This document shows, piece by piece, positions 17,164-24,548 of a DNA stretch of 40,398 bases; the first letter of the stretch is position 1, and the number at the start of each line of letters is the position of its first letter. Origin of the DNA: Flavobacteriales bacterium 32-34-25 (lineage in GTDB: Bacteria > Bacteroidota > Bacteroidia > Flavobacteriales > Flavobacteriaceae); the NCBI GenBank assembly GCA_002280815.1, contig NCET01000020.1, forward strand, positions 1-40,398. Direction: 5' to 3'. Made by a program: the position numbers and the translations under genes. A model generated the notes under the pieces. That model saw only the letters and a program-made list of their open reading frames with translations, was not told the DNA's origin and made no database searches.

Positions 17164-18552
17164 CTAAGATTCAACATTAGAATTTTTAATGTTGCTTTTT
17201 TCGAAGGTGATATTTACGACAGTTCCTTTTCCAGTTTCGGATTGAATTTGAAGTTCTCCATTGTGCATTCTAATAATTTTCATGGCTAATGGTAGTCCAA
17301 GTCCGTAGCCATTGTATTTAGAAGCAATTTTTCCTCTAAAGAAAGGTTCGTACAAATACGGAATATCTTCAGGTGGAATTCCAATTCCAATATCGGTAAT
17401 GGCAATTTTAATTTTAGATTTATCGGCGGTAAGCGTCACAAATACTTCGTCGTTATCCGAATATTTTACACCATTCGAAATAATATTATTTAAAGCTAAT
17501 TCTAATAATGGTCGGTTGCAAGGAATGGTAAGTAGCGATTCATCATCGGGAATCGATTTCAGTTTAATGTTAACGCGATTATCAGGAAACAGGGTGTCTA
17601 TCGAAGCTTTTACTTCTAAAAGGATTTCGTCCATTCGAGCAATATCTAATACTTGTTTGGTTCCATCATAGCCTGTTTGGGTTAATTTTAAAAGGCTTTC
17701 GGTTAGATTACCTAGTTTTGAAGCCTGTTTGTTGATGTTTTCTAACGAATTGATGTATTCTTCTTTTTCTCTGTCTTTTAAGAGCATGATTTCGGTTTCG
17801 GCAATAATGGTAGTAATTGGCGTTTTCAGTTCATGCGAAGCGTTATTAATAAAATTAGCCTGGATTTCAAATGAGGTTTCTAGTCGATCCAGCATGTCGT
17901 TGAAGGTTTTGGTAAGATCGGAAATCTCATCTTTTCCATCGGTATCGGCTAGTCGATTGTGAAGATTAGAAGCACTAATGCGGTGTACTTCTTTTGTAAT
18001 TCTGGCAATAGGATTGATTACTCTTTGAGCAAAAAATTGCCCAAAAAAGTAAGCCAGAATAAAAAAACCAATTCCTCCAAAGAATAAAATTTGCAAAATA
18101 TAAATAGCACTGGTATTTCCTCGGCGGTCTTTGGCAGTTACAATTACAATGTGTTTTTGTCCTTCTTCACCAAAAATTTGTCCATAATAATAGCGGTAAT
18201 CCTCTTCAAACCAGCTGGACCCCTTTGTCATTATATCGTTGTAAAATTCGGGCGGAAGATTCAAATCAGTGTTGTATTCAAAGGTGTTTTTTCCTTTTAC
18301 TTTTAGCACAAAATCTTTTTCTTCTATCAGTTCTTCGAGTCCGTCTTTTTTGAATTCGTTAAAATAACTCTTTTTTTCTGGCGTTTTTTGAGAATGGACT
18401 GATGAGGCTATTTTAGCTCTGTCTTGAAGTCTTTTTATAAAATAATATTCATTGTTTTGTTTGAACAGAGAAAAAATGACGATGCACAAAAGCGAGGTGC
18501 TAAAGCACGAAAGCGCAATATAAGTGATGGTTATTTTTTTTCTAATTTGCAT
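17164..18552 (-). CDS. Membrane sensor histidine kinase (HAMP type)
   Basis: 462 residues. Two membrane segments, at about 7-30 and 152-172, bracket an extracytoplasmic sensor of roughly 120 residues. A HAMP linker follows (about 172-228, ending ISDLTKTFNDMLDRLE), then a HisKA domain with phospho-acceptor H240 in NNASHELKTPI. The ATPase domain has the N box LALNNIISNGVKYSD, the G1 box DIGIGIPPE, the F box YEPFFRG and the G2 box GYGLGLPLA. All catalytic boxes are intact. Its start lies 3 bp after the response regulator stop, so they are one operon. The signal sensed is not known. Confidence 0.95.
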   Translation of the reverse strand: MQIRKKITITYIALSCFSTSLLCIVIFSLFKQNNEYYFIKRLQDRAKIASSVHSQKTPEKKSYFNEFKKDGLEELIEEKDFVLKVKGKNTFEYNTDLNLPPEFYNDIMTKGSSWFEEDYRYYYGQIFGEEGQKHIVIVTAKDRRGNTSAIYILQILFFGGIGFFILAYFFGQFFAQRVINPIARITKEVHRISASNLHNRLADTDGKDEISDLTKTFNDMLDRLETSFEIQANFINNASHELKTPITTIIAETEIMLLKDREKEEYINSLENINKQASKLGNLTESLLKLTQTGYDGTKQVLDIARMDEILLEVKASIDTLFPDNRVNIKLKSIPDDESLLTIPCNRPLLELALNNIISNGVKYSDNDEVFVTLTADKSKIKIAITDIGIGIPPEDIPYLYEPFFRGKIASKYNGYGLGLPLAMKIIRMHNGELQIQSETGKGTVVNITFEKSNIKNSNVES

Positions 18553-18555
18553 AAA

Positions 18556-19230
18556 TTATGATTTTATAATGTATCCCAAACCTTTAATAGTGTGGATAAG
18601 TTTGTTTTGATAAGGTTTGTCTATTTTGTTTCTCAAATAATTGATGTACACATCAACCACATTGGTATTCATGTCAAAATTGATGTCCCAAACATTATCC
18701 AGGATTTTTTCTCTAGACAAAATTGTATCGGCATTACGAGCCAAATAATGCAATAATTTGAATTCCTTGGCGGTTAATTGAATGAGTTCTCCATTTCTTT
18801 TTACCGATTTTGCTCTGCTGTCAATTTCTAAATCTTCAATTTGAATTAAGTCATTGGGTTTGTGTTCCTGACTTGATCTTCTGGCTAAAGCTGAAATTCG
18901 TGCTTCTAATTCAGAAAATTTAAATGGTTTTACCAAATAATCATCAGCACCAGAATTCAATCCAGTTACAATATTTTCGGTAGTTCCTAAGGCAGTTAAT
19001 AGCAGAATTGGGACAAAATTTTTAGCGGCTCTCAATCGTCTGCATATTTCGATTCCATTAATATCTGGAAGCATGATGTCTAGTATAACCACATCAAAAT
19101 TGTAATTCAAAATCATTTCTAGCGCAGTTGTTCCGTCAAGGGCAACGCTTACCTCATTGTTTTTTTCCGAAAGTCCTTTTCGAATAATAGATAGAAGATT
19201 AGGTTCGTCTTCAATAATAAGTAATTTCAT
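18556..19230 (-). CDS. OmpR/PhoB-family response regulator
   Basis: 224 residues. The receiver domain spans about 1-115, with acidic residues in IIEDEP, phospho-acceptor D51 in VVILDIMLPD, a Thr in LLLTALG and the Lys of YLVKPF. The C-terminal winged-helix DNA-binding domain spans about 127-222 (LTAKEFKLLHYLARNADTILSREKILDNVW...VVDVYINYLRNKID...IHTIKGLGYII). It is the first gene of the regulator/kinase pair. The likely targets are local, possibly the stress protein and bestrophin genes downstream on the same strand; that is inference from position. Confidence 0.96.
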   Translation of the reverse strand: MKLLIIEDEPNLLSIIRKGLSEKNNEVSVALDGTTALEMILNYNFDVVILDIMLPDINGIEICRRLRAAKNFVPILLLTALGTTENIVTGLNSGADDYLVKPFKFSELEARISALARRSSQEHKPNDLIQIEDLEIDSRAKSVKRNGELIQLTAKEFKLLHYLARNADTILSREKILDNVWDINFDMNTNVVDVYINYLRNKIDKPYQNKLIHTIKGLGYIIKS

Positions 19231-19415
19231 AAAAATGATTTTTTAGACTTCATCAAAAATAGATGTTGTCTTCTTAAAATTATGCTAAATTTGATTTTAT
19301 ATTTTCATTTTGTGAGAGAGCTGATTTTCTTCTTGTTTTTATAAGCGTTTTTGTAAAATAATTGGACTATTTTATAAAAAAGAAATAGTGTAAGTAATTC
19401 AAAATCTTGATTTCA

Positions 19416-20309
19416 TCATTCGAATTCTATTTCAAAATATTGGAGAATGTTTTTGTAATTGTCCTGAGCGCTAAGGCAAGTGTCTAATAGATATTCTTTT
19501 ATATGTGGCCATTCTTGTAAACCTCTGTAATAAAAAAACTTTAATTCATCATCTATAATAAAAGGAACAATATTATTAGCAAGGCATTCTTTAAAGATAA
19601 TCAATCGGCCAACACGACCATTGCCGTCTTGAAAAGGATGTATGATTTCAAATTGATAGTGAAAGTCTATAATATCTTCAAAATTTTTCTTTTCAATGCT
19701 ATGATATTCAGAAAGTAATGATCCCATTTTTGTTTTGACCTCTTTTGGAGGACAGGTTGGATTACCTCCCACTTCGTTCGGGAGTTTTTTATAGTCACCA
19801 ACATTAAACCAATTTTTTCGACTGTCAGATGTTCCTGATTTTAATAAAAAATGCAATTCTTTGATGAATGATTCAGTTAGTTTCGCTTTCGCTTTATCAA
19901 TAATTAAATCAATGCAACGAAAATGGTTTGTTGTTTCTATGATATCATCTACATTGAGATTTTCGGTGGAAGCTCCAATGGTATTAGTTTCGAAAATGTA
20001 TCGGGTTTGATCGTGAGTTAACTTACTTCCTTCAATACGATTTGAATTATAAGTAAGATCAATTTGTGTGCGATGGTAAATTCCACCATTGAGTTTCATC
20101 TCTTTTTGTTCTTTGAGGTGATTGAGTAAAGGATTGTTGCTAAATTTATTTTTATTTCCTTTTTCTGGTATTGTCGCATCTTCAGGAATATTCCAAGTTT
20201 TACCCGTTAGAAAAGCTCCTTTAATCTTTGCTGTTGCGCAGTAATTTCGGATAGTCCTTTCGGGAATATTCCATTTTTTCGAAAATTCACTTACTGAAAT
20301 ATAGTTCAT
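19416..20309 (-). CDS. Fic family protein with N-terminal DNA-binding helix-turn-helix
   Basis: 297 residues. The catalytic Fic motif is HPFQDGNGRVGR at 224-235 (H224 is the catalytic base), so it should transfer AMP or a related group from a nucleotide to a protein hydroxyl. An inhibitory segment SNRIEG (S89, E93, G94) matches the (S/T)xxxE(G/N) helix of autoinhibited Fic proteins, and it precedes the Fic core within the same chain (class II). Residues 1-45 (ISVSEFSKKWNIPERTIRNYCATAKIKGAF) form a MerR-like winged helix-turn-helix, so the protein may bind DNA, possibly its own promoter, which has two palindromes. No antitoxin gene is adjacent. Confidence 0.93.
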   Translation of the reverse strand: MNYISVSEFSKKWNIPERTIRNYCATAKIKGAFLTGKTWNIPEDATIPEKGNKNKFSNNPLLNHLKEQKEMKLNGGIYHRTQIDLTYNSNRIEGSKLTHDQTRYIFETNTIGASTENLNVDDIIETTNHFRCIDLIIDKAKAKLTESFIKELHFLLKSGTSDSRKNWFNVGDYKKLPNEVGGNPTCPPKEVKTKMGSLLSEYHSIEKKNFEDIIDFHYQFEIIHPFQDGNGRVGRLIIFKECLANNIVPFIIDDELKFFYYRGLQEWPHIKEYLLDTCLSAQDNYKNILQYFEIEFE

Positions 20310-20323
20310 AATTTATTTGTAAA

Positions 20324-20389
20324 TGCCGTTATCGGCAAATATACGGCTAAATTAGTAGATACGCCTCCTTTTTTTGCCGATGTAGGCAA
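20324..20389 (-). promoter_or_regulatory. Fic promoter with two operator-like palindromes
   Basis: The -7 box TATATTTG (20336-20343) lies 27 nt before the ATG. One palindrome, TGCCGTTATCGGCA (20324-20337), overlaps the -7 box. A second, TTGCCGATGTAGGCAA (20374-20389), lies about 37 bp further upstream. Both share half-sites TGCCGAT / GGCA. The first site would block the polymerase, which suggests repression. The protein's own helix-turn-helix is the obvious candidate, but that is inference. Confidence 0.6.
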
Positions 20390-20438
20390 GAATGAAGTTT
20401 GTATTTGTTGTCTAATTAGGTGTTTGAATTACTTCAAT

Positions 20439-20466
20439 AAAAAAAGCGTCACAAAATGCGACGCCT
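20439..20466 (-). terminator. Terminator of the pirin-FMN reductase operon
   Basis: Stem GCGTC (20446-20450) / GACGC (20460-20464), followed on the minus strand by T-rich sequence, 24 nt after the reductase stop. Confidence 0.8.
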
Positions 20467-20489
20467 TCCAATAGGGTTTGAATTATTTT

Positions 20490-21020
20490 TTAAAGCTCGA
20501 TTGATTGTATAATTTCAAGTAAATCGCTTTTTAGTTTTTCATTTGTAATTCCTTCATTTGCATTAAAATTATCATTGAAACTTGGTAATGAAAAACTTCC
20601 TTTAACATTAGCTCCTTGAAAAGGAAAACGATTTTTTGCAATTTCTAAAACCGTAAGTCCGCCTCTAGGGCCAGGAGAAGTTGCAAGGATTAGTGTTTGT
20701 TTTTCTTGAAAGAACTTAGGATTAATTCTAGAAGTCCAGTCAAAAATATTCTTGAAAGCCGTTGAATAGGCTCCATTGTGTTCAGCAAGCGAAACAACTA
20801 CTAGATCAGCAGTTCCTAGTTTGTCGTAGAAATTGTTAGCTAATTCAGGGATTCCATTTTTTGCTTCTTTATCTAAAGAAAAAATAGGCATTTCGTAATC
20901 GTTTAAATCCAGTACTTCTACATCAGAGTTTTCAAATTGTGATGCGGCATAAGTAGCTAATTGTTTATTGATAGAGTTTGTGCTTGATGAAGCGCCAAAA
21001 GCGATAATTTTTTTAGTCAT
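20490..21020 (-). CDS. NADPH-dependent FMN reductase family protein
   Basis: 176 residues with the flavodoxin-like fold of the NADPH-dependent FMN reductase family. It starts MTKKIIAFGASSSTNSINKQLATYAA (phosphate-binding SxSxxSxN-like loop), then DLNDYEMPIF, LVVVSLAEHNGAYSTAFKNIFDWTSR and LATSPGPRGG (flavin-binding loop). Members reduce FMN, quinones or azo dyes with NAD(P)H. Its start is 2 bp after the upstream mini-ferredoxin stop, so it is cotranscribed. The substrate is not determined, but the operon points to redox or electrophile stress. Confidence 0.92.
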   Translation of the reverse strand: MTKKIIAFGASSSTNSINKQLATYAASQFENSDVEVLDLNDYEMPIFSLDKEAKNGIPELANNFYDKLGTADLVVVSLAEHNGAYSTAFKNIFDWTSRINPKFFQEKQTLILATSPGPRGGLTVLEIAKNRFPFQGANVKGSFSLPSFNDNFNANEGITNEKLKSDLLEIIQSIEL

Positions 21021-21022
21021 TT

Positions 21023-21247
21023 TTATTTATTTAAAAAGTAAGTCAATGCTCCCGAAGGACATTTGTTTACGGTATCGATAATTTTTTCAGTTGTTGAAGC
21101 TTCCGGTTTTATCCAGGGCTTTTCTTTTGGTTGAAAAACGGCTGGATTATTGCGAACGCAATTAGCAGAATGAATGCACTTAGCCGATTGCCATACAATG
21201 GTAACTTCACCATTAGTATATTCTTTTGTGATGTCTTTTGGATCCAT
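21023..21247 (-). CDS. Small (4Fe-4S) mono-cluster protein, Fer4_19 type
   Basis: 74 residues. It matches the divergent 4Fe-4S mono-cluster family: VTIVWQSAKCIHSANCVRNNPAVFQPKEKPWIKP and VNKCPSGALTYF. The cysteines are in KCIHSANC and KCPSGAL. This gives only three cysteines, so the fourth ligand would be another residue. Such proteins commonly pair with OsmC or GNAT genes, as here. The role as an electron carrier or sensor is inferred. It is read in line with the OsmC remnant (5-bp gap) and the reductase. Confidence 0.88.
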   Translation of the reverse strand: MDPKDITKEYTNGEVTIVWQSAKCIHSANCVRNNPAVFQPKEKPWIKPEASTTEKIIDTVNKCPSGALTYFLNK

Positions 21248-21252
21248 AATAA

Positions 21253-21731
21253 TTACAGTTGAGTGTTAATAGTTATTTTTCCTTTTAGAATTTTAGAAAC
21301 AGGACATTTATTAGCAATTTGTATTAATCGCTCTTTTTGTTCTGTAGTAATTTCAGTAGAAAAAGTAATTTGTCTTGAAAAAACGGTCTCAAATTCGCCT
21401 TCTAATTCTTGTTCGGCATTTACTGCAATATTGATTTCGGGAATGTCCCATCCTTTTCGGTCGATGTACATTCGCAAAGTAGCCAATCATTTACTGCAAT
21501 ATTGATTTCGGGAATGTCCCATCCTTTTCGGTCGATGTACATTCGCAAAGTAGCCAATGTACAACTTGCCAACGAAGCCAAAAGTGCCGAATAAGGATCG
21601 GGTCCTAAATCTTTTCCTCCAGTGATTTCAGGTTCATCCATAATAAATTGCCCGTTGCGCCATGAAATAGTGCACAAATATTTTTGAGTTCCAATAGTTC
21701 CAGTAATGTCTTTTTCTAATAAATTTTTCAT
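21253..21731 (-). pseudogene. OsmC-family peroxiredoxin gene, frameshifted by a 71-bp tandem duplication
   Basis: Reading from the ATG at 21731 gives MKNLLEKDITGTIGTQKYLCTISWRNG...GPDPYSALLASLASCTLATLRMYIDRKG, the N-terminal half of an OsmC protein including the catalytic Cys in ASCTLATLRMY. After INIAVN the frame breaks into DWLLCEC and stops at 21420. The rest of the protein is present in another frame: AEQELEGEFETVFSRQITFSTEITTEQKERLIQIANKCPVSKILKG, with the second Cys in NKCPVSKIL. The cause is a perfect direct repeat of 71 bp, which is not a multiple of 3. Removing one copy restores a normal-length OsmC protein of about 135 residues. The defect is recent, since the copies are identical, and may be an assembly or phase-variable event. 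Confidence 0.92.
21417..21558. repeat. 71-bp perfect tandem duplication
   Basis: Copies at 21417-21487 and 21488-21558 are identical over 71 bp; each starts catttactgcaat and ends gtagccaat. The repeat lies inside the OsmC gene. No microhomology is seen at the edges. Confidence 0.97.
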
Positions 21732-21752
21732 AAAATAATTTTTTAAGAATAA

Positions 21753-22037
21753 TTACAAAACATCACTATACTCGGGCGTTTTGTCAAAAACTTTTTTTGC
21801 AAAAGGACACAAAGGAAGAATTTTTAAATTGGTTTCTCTGGCAAATAAAACTGCTTTTTCAACCATTTTCTTTCCAAAATTTTTCCCGTTATGTCCTGGA
21901 TTCACTTCGGTGTGATCAATGATTATTTTGTGTGGTCCAGCGAAAACAAAGGTCATTTTTGCTTGAATGGTATCATCTACTTTTACGTAAAAATAACCTT
22001 TTTTTTCGTTGAATTCTAGTCCTATAATTTCACTCAT
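21753..22037 (-). CDS. Small GNAT-type N-acetyltransferase (YjdJ-like)
   Basis: 94 residues, about half a normal GNAT, as in the YjdJ/Gcn5-related subfamily. It has the beta-bulge HKIIIDHTEVNPGHNGKNFGKKMVEKAVLFARE, where HTEV is the conserved strand and GHNGKNFGKK the acetyl-CoA pyrophosphate loop, and the short C-terminal LPLCPFAKKVFDKTPEY typical of the family (substrate-side Cys-Pro-Phe). It probably acetylates a small molecule or protein; the substrate is unknown. It sits 11 bp after the pirin gene and 21 bp before the OsmC start in the same operon. Confidence 0.9.
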   Translation of the reverse strand: MSEIIGLEFNEKKGYFYVKVDDTIQAKMTFVFAGPHKIIIDHTEVNPGHNGKNFGKKMVEKAVLFARETNLKILPLCPFAKKVFDKTPEYSDVL

Positions 22038-22048
22038 AATTGTTTGTT

Positions 22049-22765
22049 TTAGTGAGTCATTGGGATTTCCATCAATAAAAATTTAGCATCGCTTGTGGCT
22101 TTGATGTCTAATGTGTTAAAGTTAGTAATTCCTAAACCATCGCGAGTTTCTAATTCCTGACCATCAACAGTGATAGTTCCTGAAATTACAAACACATACA
22201 TTCCGTTTCCTTCTTTTTTGATTTCATACGTTTTAGAAAAATCTTTATCGAAATCAGCCAAATGAAACCAAGCATCCTGATGAATCCATACTCCAGCGTC
22301 ATCAGCATTTGGAGATAATATTTGAGCAAAATCATTTTTTTCTAATGATTTGTCCAAAGTAATTTGTTGGTAACGAGGCGTTACATTTCTAGTTTTTGGA
22401 AACAACCAAATTTGGAATAATTTAGTTCTTAGATCTGCATTTGGGTTAAATTCGCTGTGTTGAATTCCTGTTCCAGCACTCATTACTTGTACATCGCCAG
22501 TTTTTATTGTTGCTGCATTTCCCATGCTGTCTTTGTGTGCTAAATCACCTTCAAGTGGAATTGTGATGATTTCCATATTGTCGTGAGGATGTGTTCCAAA
22601 ACCCATTCCCGGAGCAACAGTATCATCATTCAAAACACGAAGTGTTCCAAATTGTACTCTATCTGGATTGTACCAGCTTGCGAAACTAAAACTGTGGTAA
22701 GCGTTTAACCATCCGTGATCTGCGTGTCCTCTTGTATCTGCTTTGTGTAAAACTGTAGTTGCCAT
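22049..22765 (-). CDS. Pirin-family bicupin protein
   Basis: 238 residues, the usual size. The N-terminal cupin carries the metal ligands in GFGTHPHDNMEIITIPLEGDLAHKDS (two His and a later Glu) and VMSAGTGIQHSEFNP (His). Further signs are LRVLNDDTVAPGMGFG, FQIWLFP and the C-terminal cupin GMYVFVISGTITVDGQEL. Pirin enzymes of this kind can have quercetin 2,3-dioxygenase activity, but the physiological substrate in Bacteroidetes is unknown. It leads the operon pirin-GNAT-OsmC-mini-ferredoxin-FMN reductase. Its promoter carries the CTTAACCTAGATTAAG operator. Confidence 0.95.
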   Translation of the reverse strand: MATTVLHKADTRGHADHGWLNAYHSFSFASWYNPDRVQFGTLRVLNDDTVAPGMGFGTHPHDNMEIITIPLEGDLAHKDSMGNAATIKTGDVQVMSAGTGIQHSEFNPNADLRTKLFQIWLFPKTRNVTPRYQQITLDKSLEKNDFAQILSPNADDAGVWIHQDAWFHLADFDKDFSKTYEIKKEGNGMYVFVISGTITVDGQELETRDGLGITNFNTLDIKATSDAKFLLMEIPMTH

Positions 22766-22795
22766 GATATTTTTTGTTTGTTGATTATTATATTA

Positions 22796-22841
22796 CAAAT
22801 GTACAACCGTCATAAGCGTTTTGTACTTAACCTAGATTAAG
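22796..22841 (-). promoter_or_regulatory. Pirin operon promoter with Crp/Fnr-type operator
   Basis: The -7 box TACATTTG is at 22796-22803, 31 nt before the ATG. The palindrome CTTAACCTAGATTAAG is at 22826-22841, centred 37.5 bp from the downstream edge of the -7 box, exactly as at yceI. There is no TTG box. Half-sites TTAAC-N4-ATTAA fit the 5-4-5 dyad layout of Crp/Fnr sites, at the position of a class II activator. Confidence 0.78.
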
Positions 22842-22920
22842 AAGTGTTACCTGTTCTGTTTTTTTAGTAATCAGATAAAAAACATTCGTAAAGACAGATC
22901 ACTAATTTACTGACCACTGT

Positions 22921-23496
22921 TTACTTTTTCAATAATCTGCTTTTCATTTTACTAAAAAACTCAGGCGTTACACCTATATAGGAAGCAATTTGTTTTTGAG
23001 GGATTTTATGACTCAAGTTACCATATCTTTTGTTGAATTTATCAAAGCGCTCTTCGGCCGATAAACTTAAATTATCCATTAATCGCTCTTGGTGAGCTAC
23101 TAATGAGTTTTCGGTAAGAATTCTAAAAAAGCGTTCCAGCTTAGGGATTTCGGTATATAGCTGTTCTTGATTTTCTTTAGAAAGCAAAACCAATTCGGCA
23201 TCTTCTAAAACTTCGATAAAAAGATTACCCGGTTTTTGCGAAATTAAACTGTACATATCGCCCATCCACCATCCTTCGCAGGCAAAACTTAAAACGTGTT
23301 CGACAATATTATCGTTGATATTGAAACTTCTTAAAATACCTGAGTTTACAAAATAAGAGTTTTTGCAAATTTGCCCCGAATTCAGCAGAATGCTTTTGGA
23401 TTTATACTGATGGATTTCGGTTTTACTCAGGAAAAGTTCTTTTTCTTCGGCAGTAAGTTGAACGTGTTTTTCTATATTATTTAGAATCAGAGACAT
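22921..23496 (-). CDS. Crp/Fnr-family transcriptional regulator
   Basis: 191 residues. The N-terminal cyclic-nucleotide-binding-type beta barrel spans about 5-115, with HQYKSKSILLNSGQICKNSYFVNSGILRSF and EVLEDAELVLLSKENQEQL. The C-terminal helix-turn-helix has IPQKQIASYIGVTPEFFSKMKSRLLKK. The phosphate-binding RxS motif of cAMP sites is absent and there is no N-terminal Cys cluster, so it is neither a classical CAP nor an oxygen-sensing FNR. It lies directly upstream of the pirin promoter on the same strand, so it may control the CTTAACCTAGATTAAG sites. That link is inference. Confidence 0.9.
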   Translation of the reverse strand: MSLILNNIEKHVQLTAEEKELFLSKTEIHQYKSKSILLNSGQICKNSYFVNSGILRSFNINDNIVEHVLSFACEGWWMGDMYSLISQKPGNLFIEVLEDAELVLLSKENQEQLYTEIPKLERFFRILTENSLVAHQERLMDNLSLSAEERFDKFNKRYGNLSHKIPQKQIASYIGVTPEFFSKMKSRLLKK

Positions 23497-23790
23497 TGTT
23501 CTTTTTTAAAAAATTGACTCTGCAATATAACTATTTTCTGCTGTTTGTTTTTTGCTTAATTCGAATAATTCATCAACACAGAAAAGATATTAGTGTGTTT
23601 TTCGAAAAAAATAGTAAATCAAAGTTGATTTAAGTGTTCATTTGTAGAAAATTAAATTTGCTAAATTTTTCTTTTTTTACAATTGTTTAATTCAAATTGT
23701 TATATTCGTATTGAGTAGGGGTCTAAATGAGAATTTTGATACAAAAATAAGAGGTTTTTTTGTAAATCGGTAATTTAGATATAGAAGCTA

Positions 23791-24393
23791 ATGGCAATGT
23801 CTGAAACAAAAGCAATTAATGAAGTATTGGTTATAGAACTTATGGAAGGCAATGAGAAAGCCTTCAGTAAGCTTTTTAATATGTTTTATAATGATGTTTA
23901 TGCTTATAGCTTAAGTATGCTTAAAAATGAAGTCTTTGCTGAAGAAATAGTTCAAGAAGTATTCTTGAATATCTGGTTGCATAGAGACCGACTTAATCCT
24001 GATTTGTCATTCAAATCCTATGTGTTTACTATTACACGAAACTTAACATTTAATCTTATTAGTAAGGTGGCAAACAGCCATAAGCTTAAAGAAGAGGTGT
24101 TTTATACAAGTCAAAAATCATATAATCCAATTGAGGATAGCCTTGCAGAAGCTGATTATGATGCTATAAAGAATAAGGCTATTGAACAATTGCCTCCCAA
24201 GCGTAGAGTTATTTTTGAAATGTCCCGTAATAAAGAAATGAGTTACGAGGAAATAAGCAAAGAATTGAATATTTCTGTAAGCACTGTAAAAGGTCAAATG
24301 AGCAAAGCTCTGGCAGAGATTAGAACTTTTTTGGAAACTCATGGAAATGTGGCACTTCTTATAAGCCTTCTTTCGTCCCGTTGGTTGGAATAA
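23791..24393 (+). CDS. ECF RNA polymerase sigma factor
   Basis: 200 residues. Region 2 spans about 25-95 (NEKAFSKLFNMFYNDVYAYSLSMLKNEVFAEEIVQEVFLNIWLHR) and region 4 spans about 132-188 (LPPKRRVIFEMSRNKEMSYEEISKELNISVSTVKGQMSKALAEIR). It is of the FecI/SusCD-linked type. It should direct transcription of the downstream receptor operon when released from FecR. The ATG at 23791 is used; a second in-frame ATG is at 23797. The FecR gene follows after 155 bp. Confidence 0.95.
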   Translation: MAMSETKAINEVLVIELMEGNEKAFSKLFNMFYNDVYAYSLSMLKNEVFAEEIVQEVFLNIWLHRDRLNPDLSFKSYVFTITRNLTFNLISKVANSHKLKEEVFYTSQKSYNPIEDSLAEADYDAIKNKAIEQLPPKRRVIFEMSRNKEMSYEEISKELNISVSTVKGQMSKALAEIRTFLETHGNVALLISLLSSRWLE

Positions 24394-24548
24394 TGACTCG
24401 TTAATTATTATCTTTTCTTTCTTTTATATTTTCTATTTATTTCTATTTATTTCTTTTTAGTTATTATTTTTCTATTTTTCGAAAAAAATAATAATACTCG
24501 ATAGTACTTTTCGTTTTCTCATCTGTATTATATATAAGAACATATATT

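Noticed and set aside
24421-24460. Short tandem TTTCTATTTA-like run between sigma and FecR genes.
   Set aside because: Two to three imperfect copies in AT-rich DNA; likely chance.
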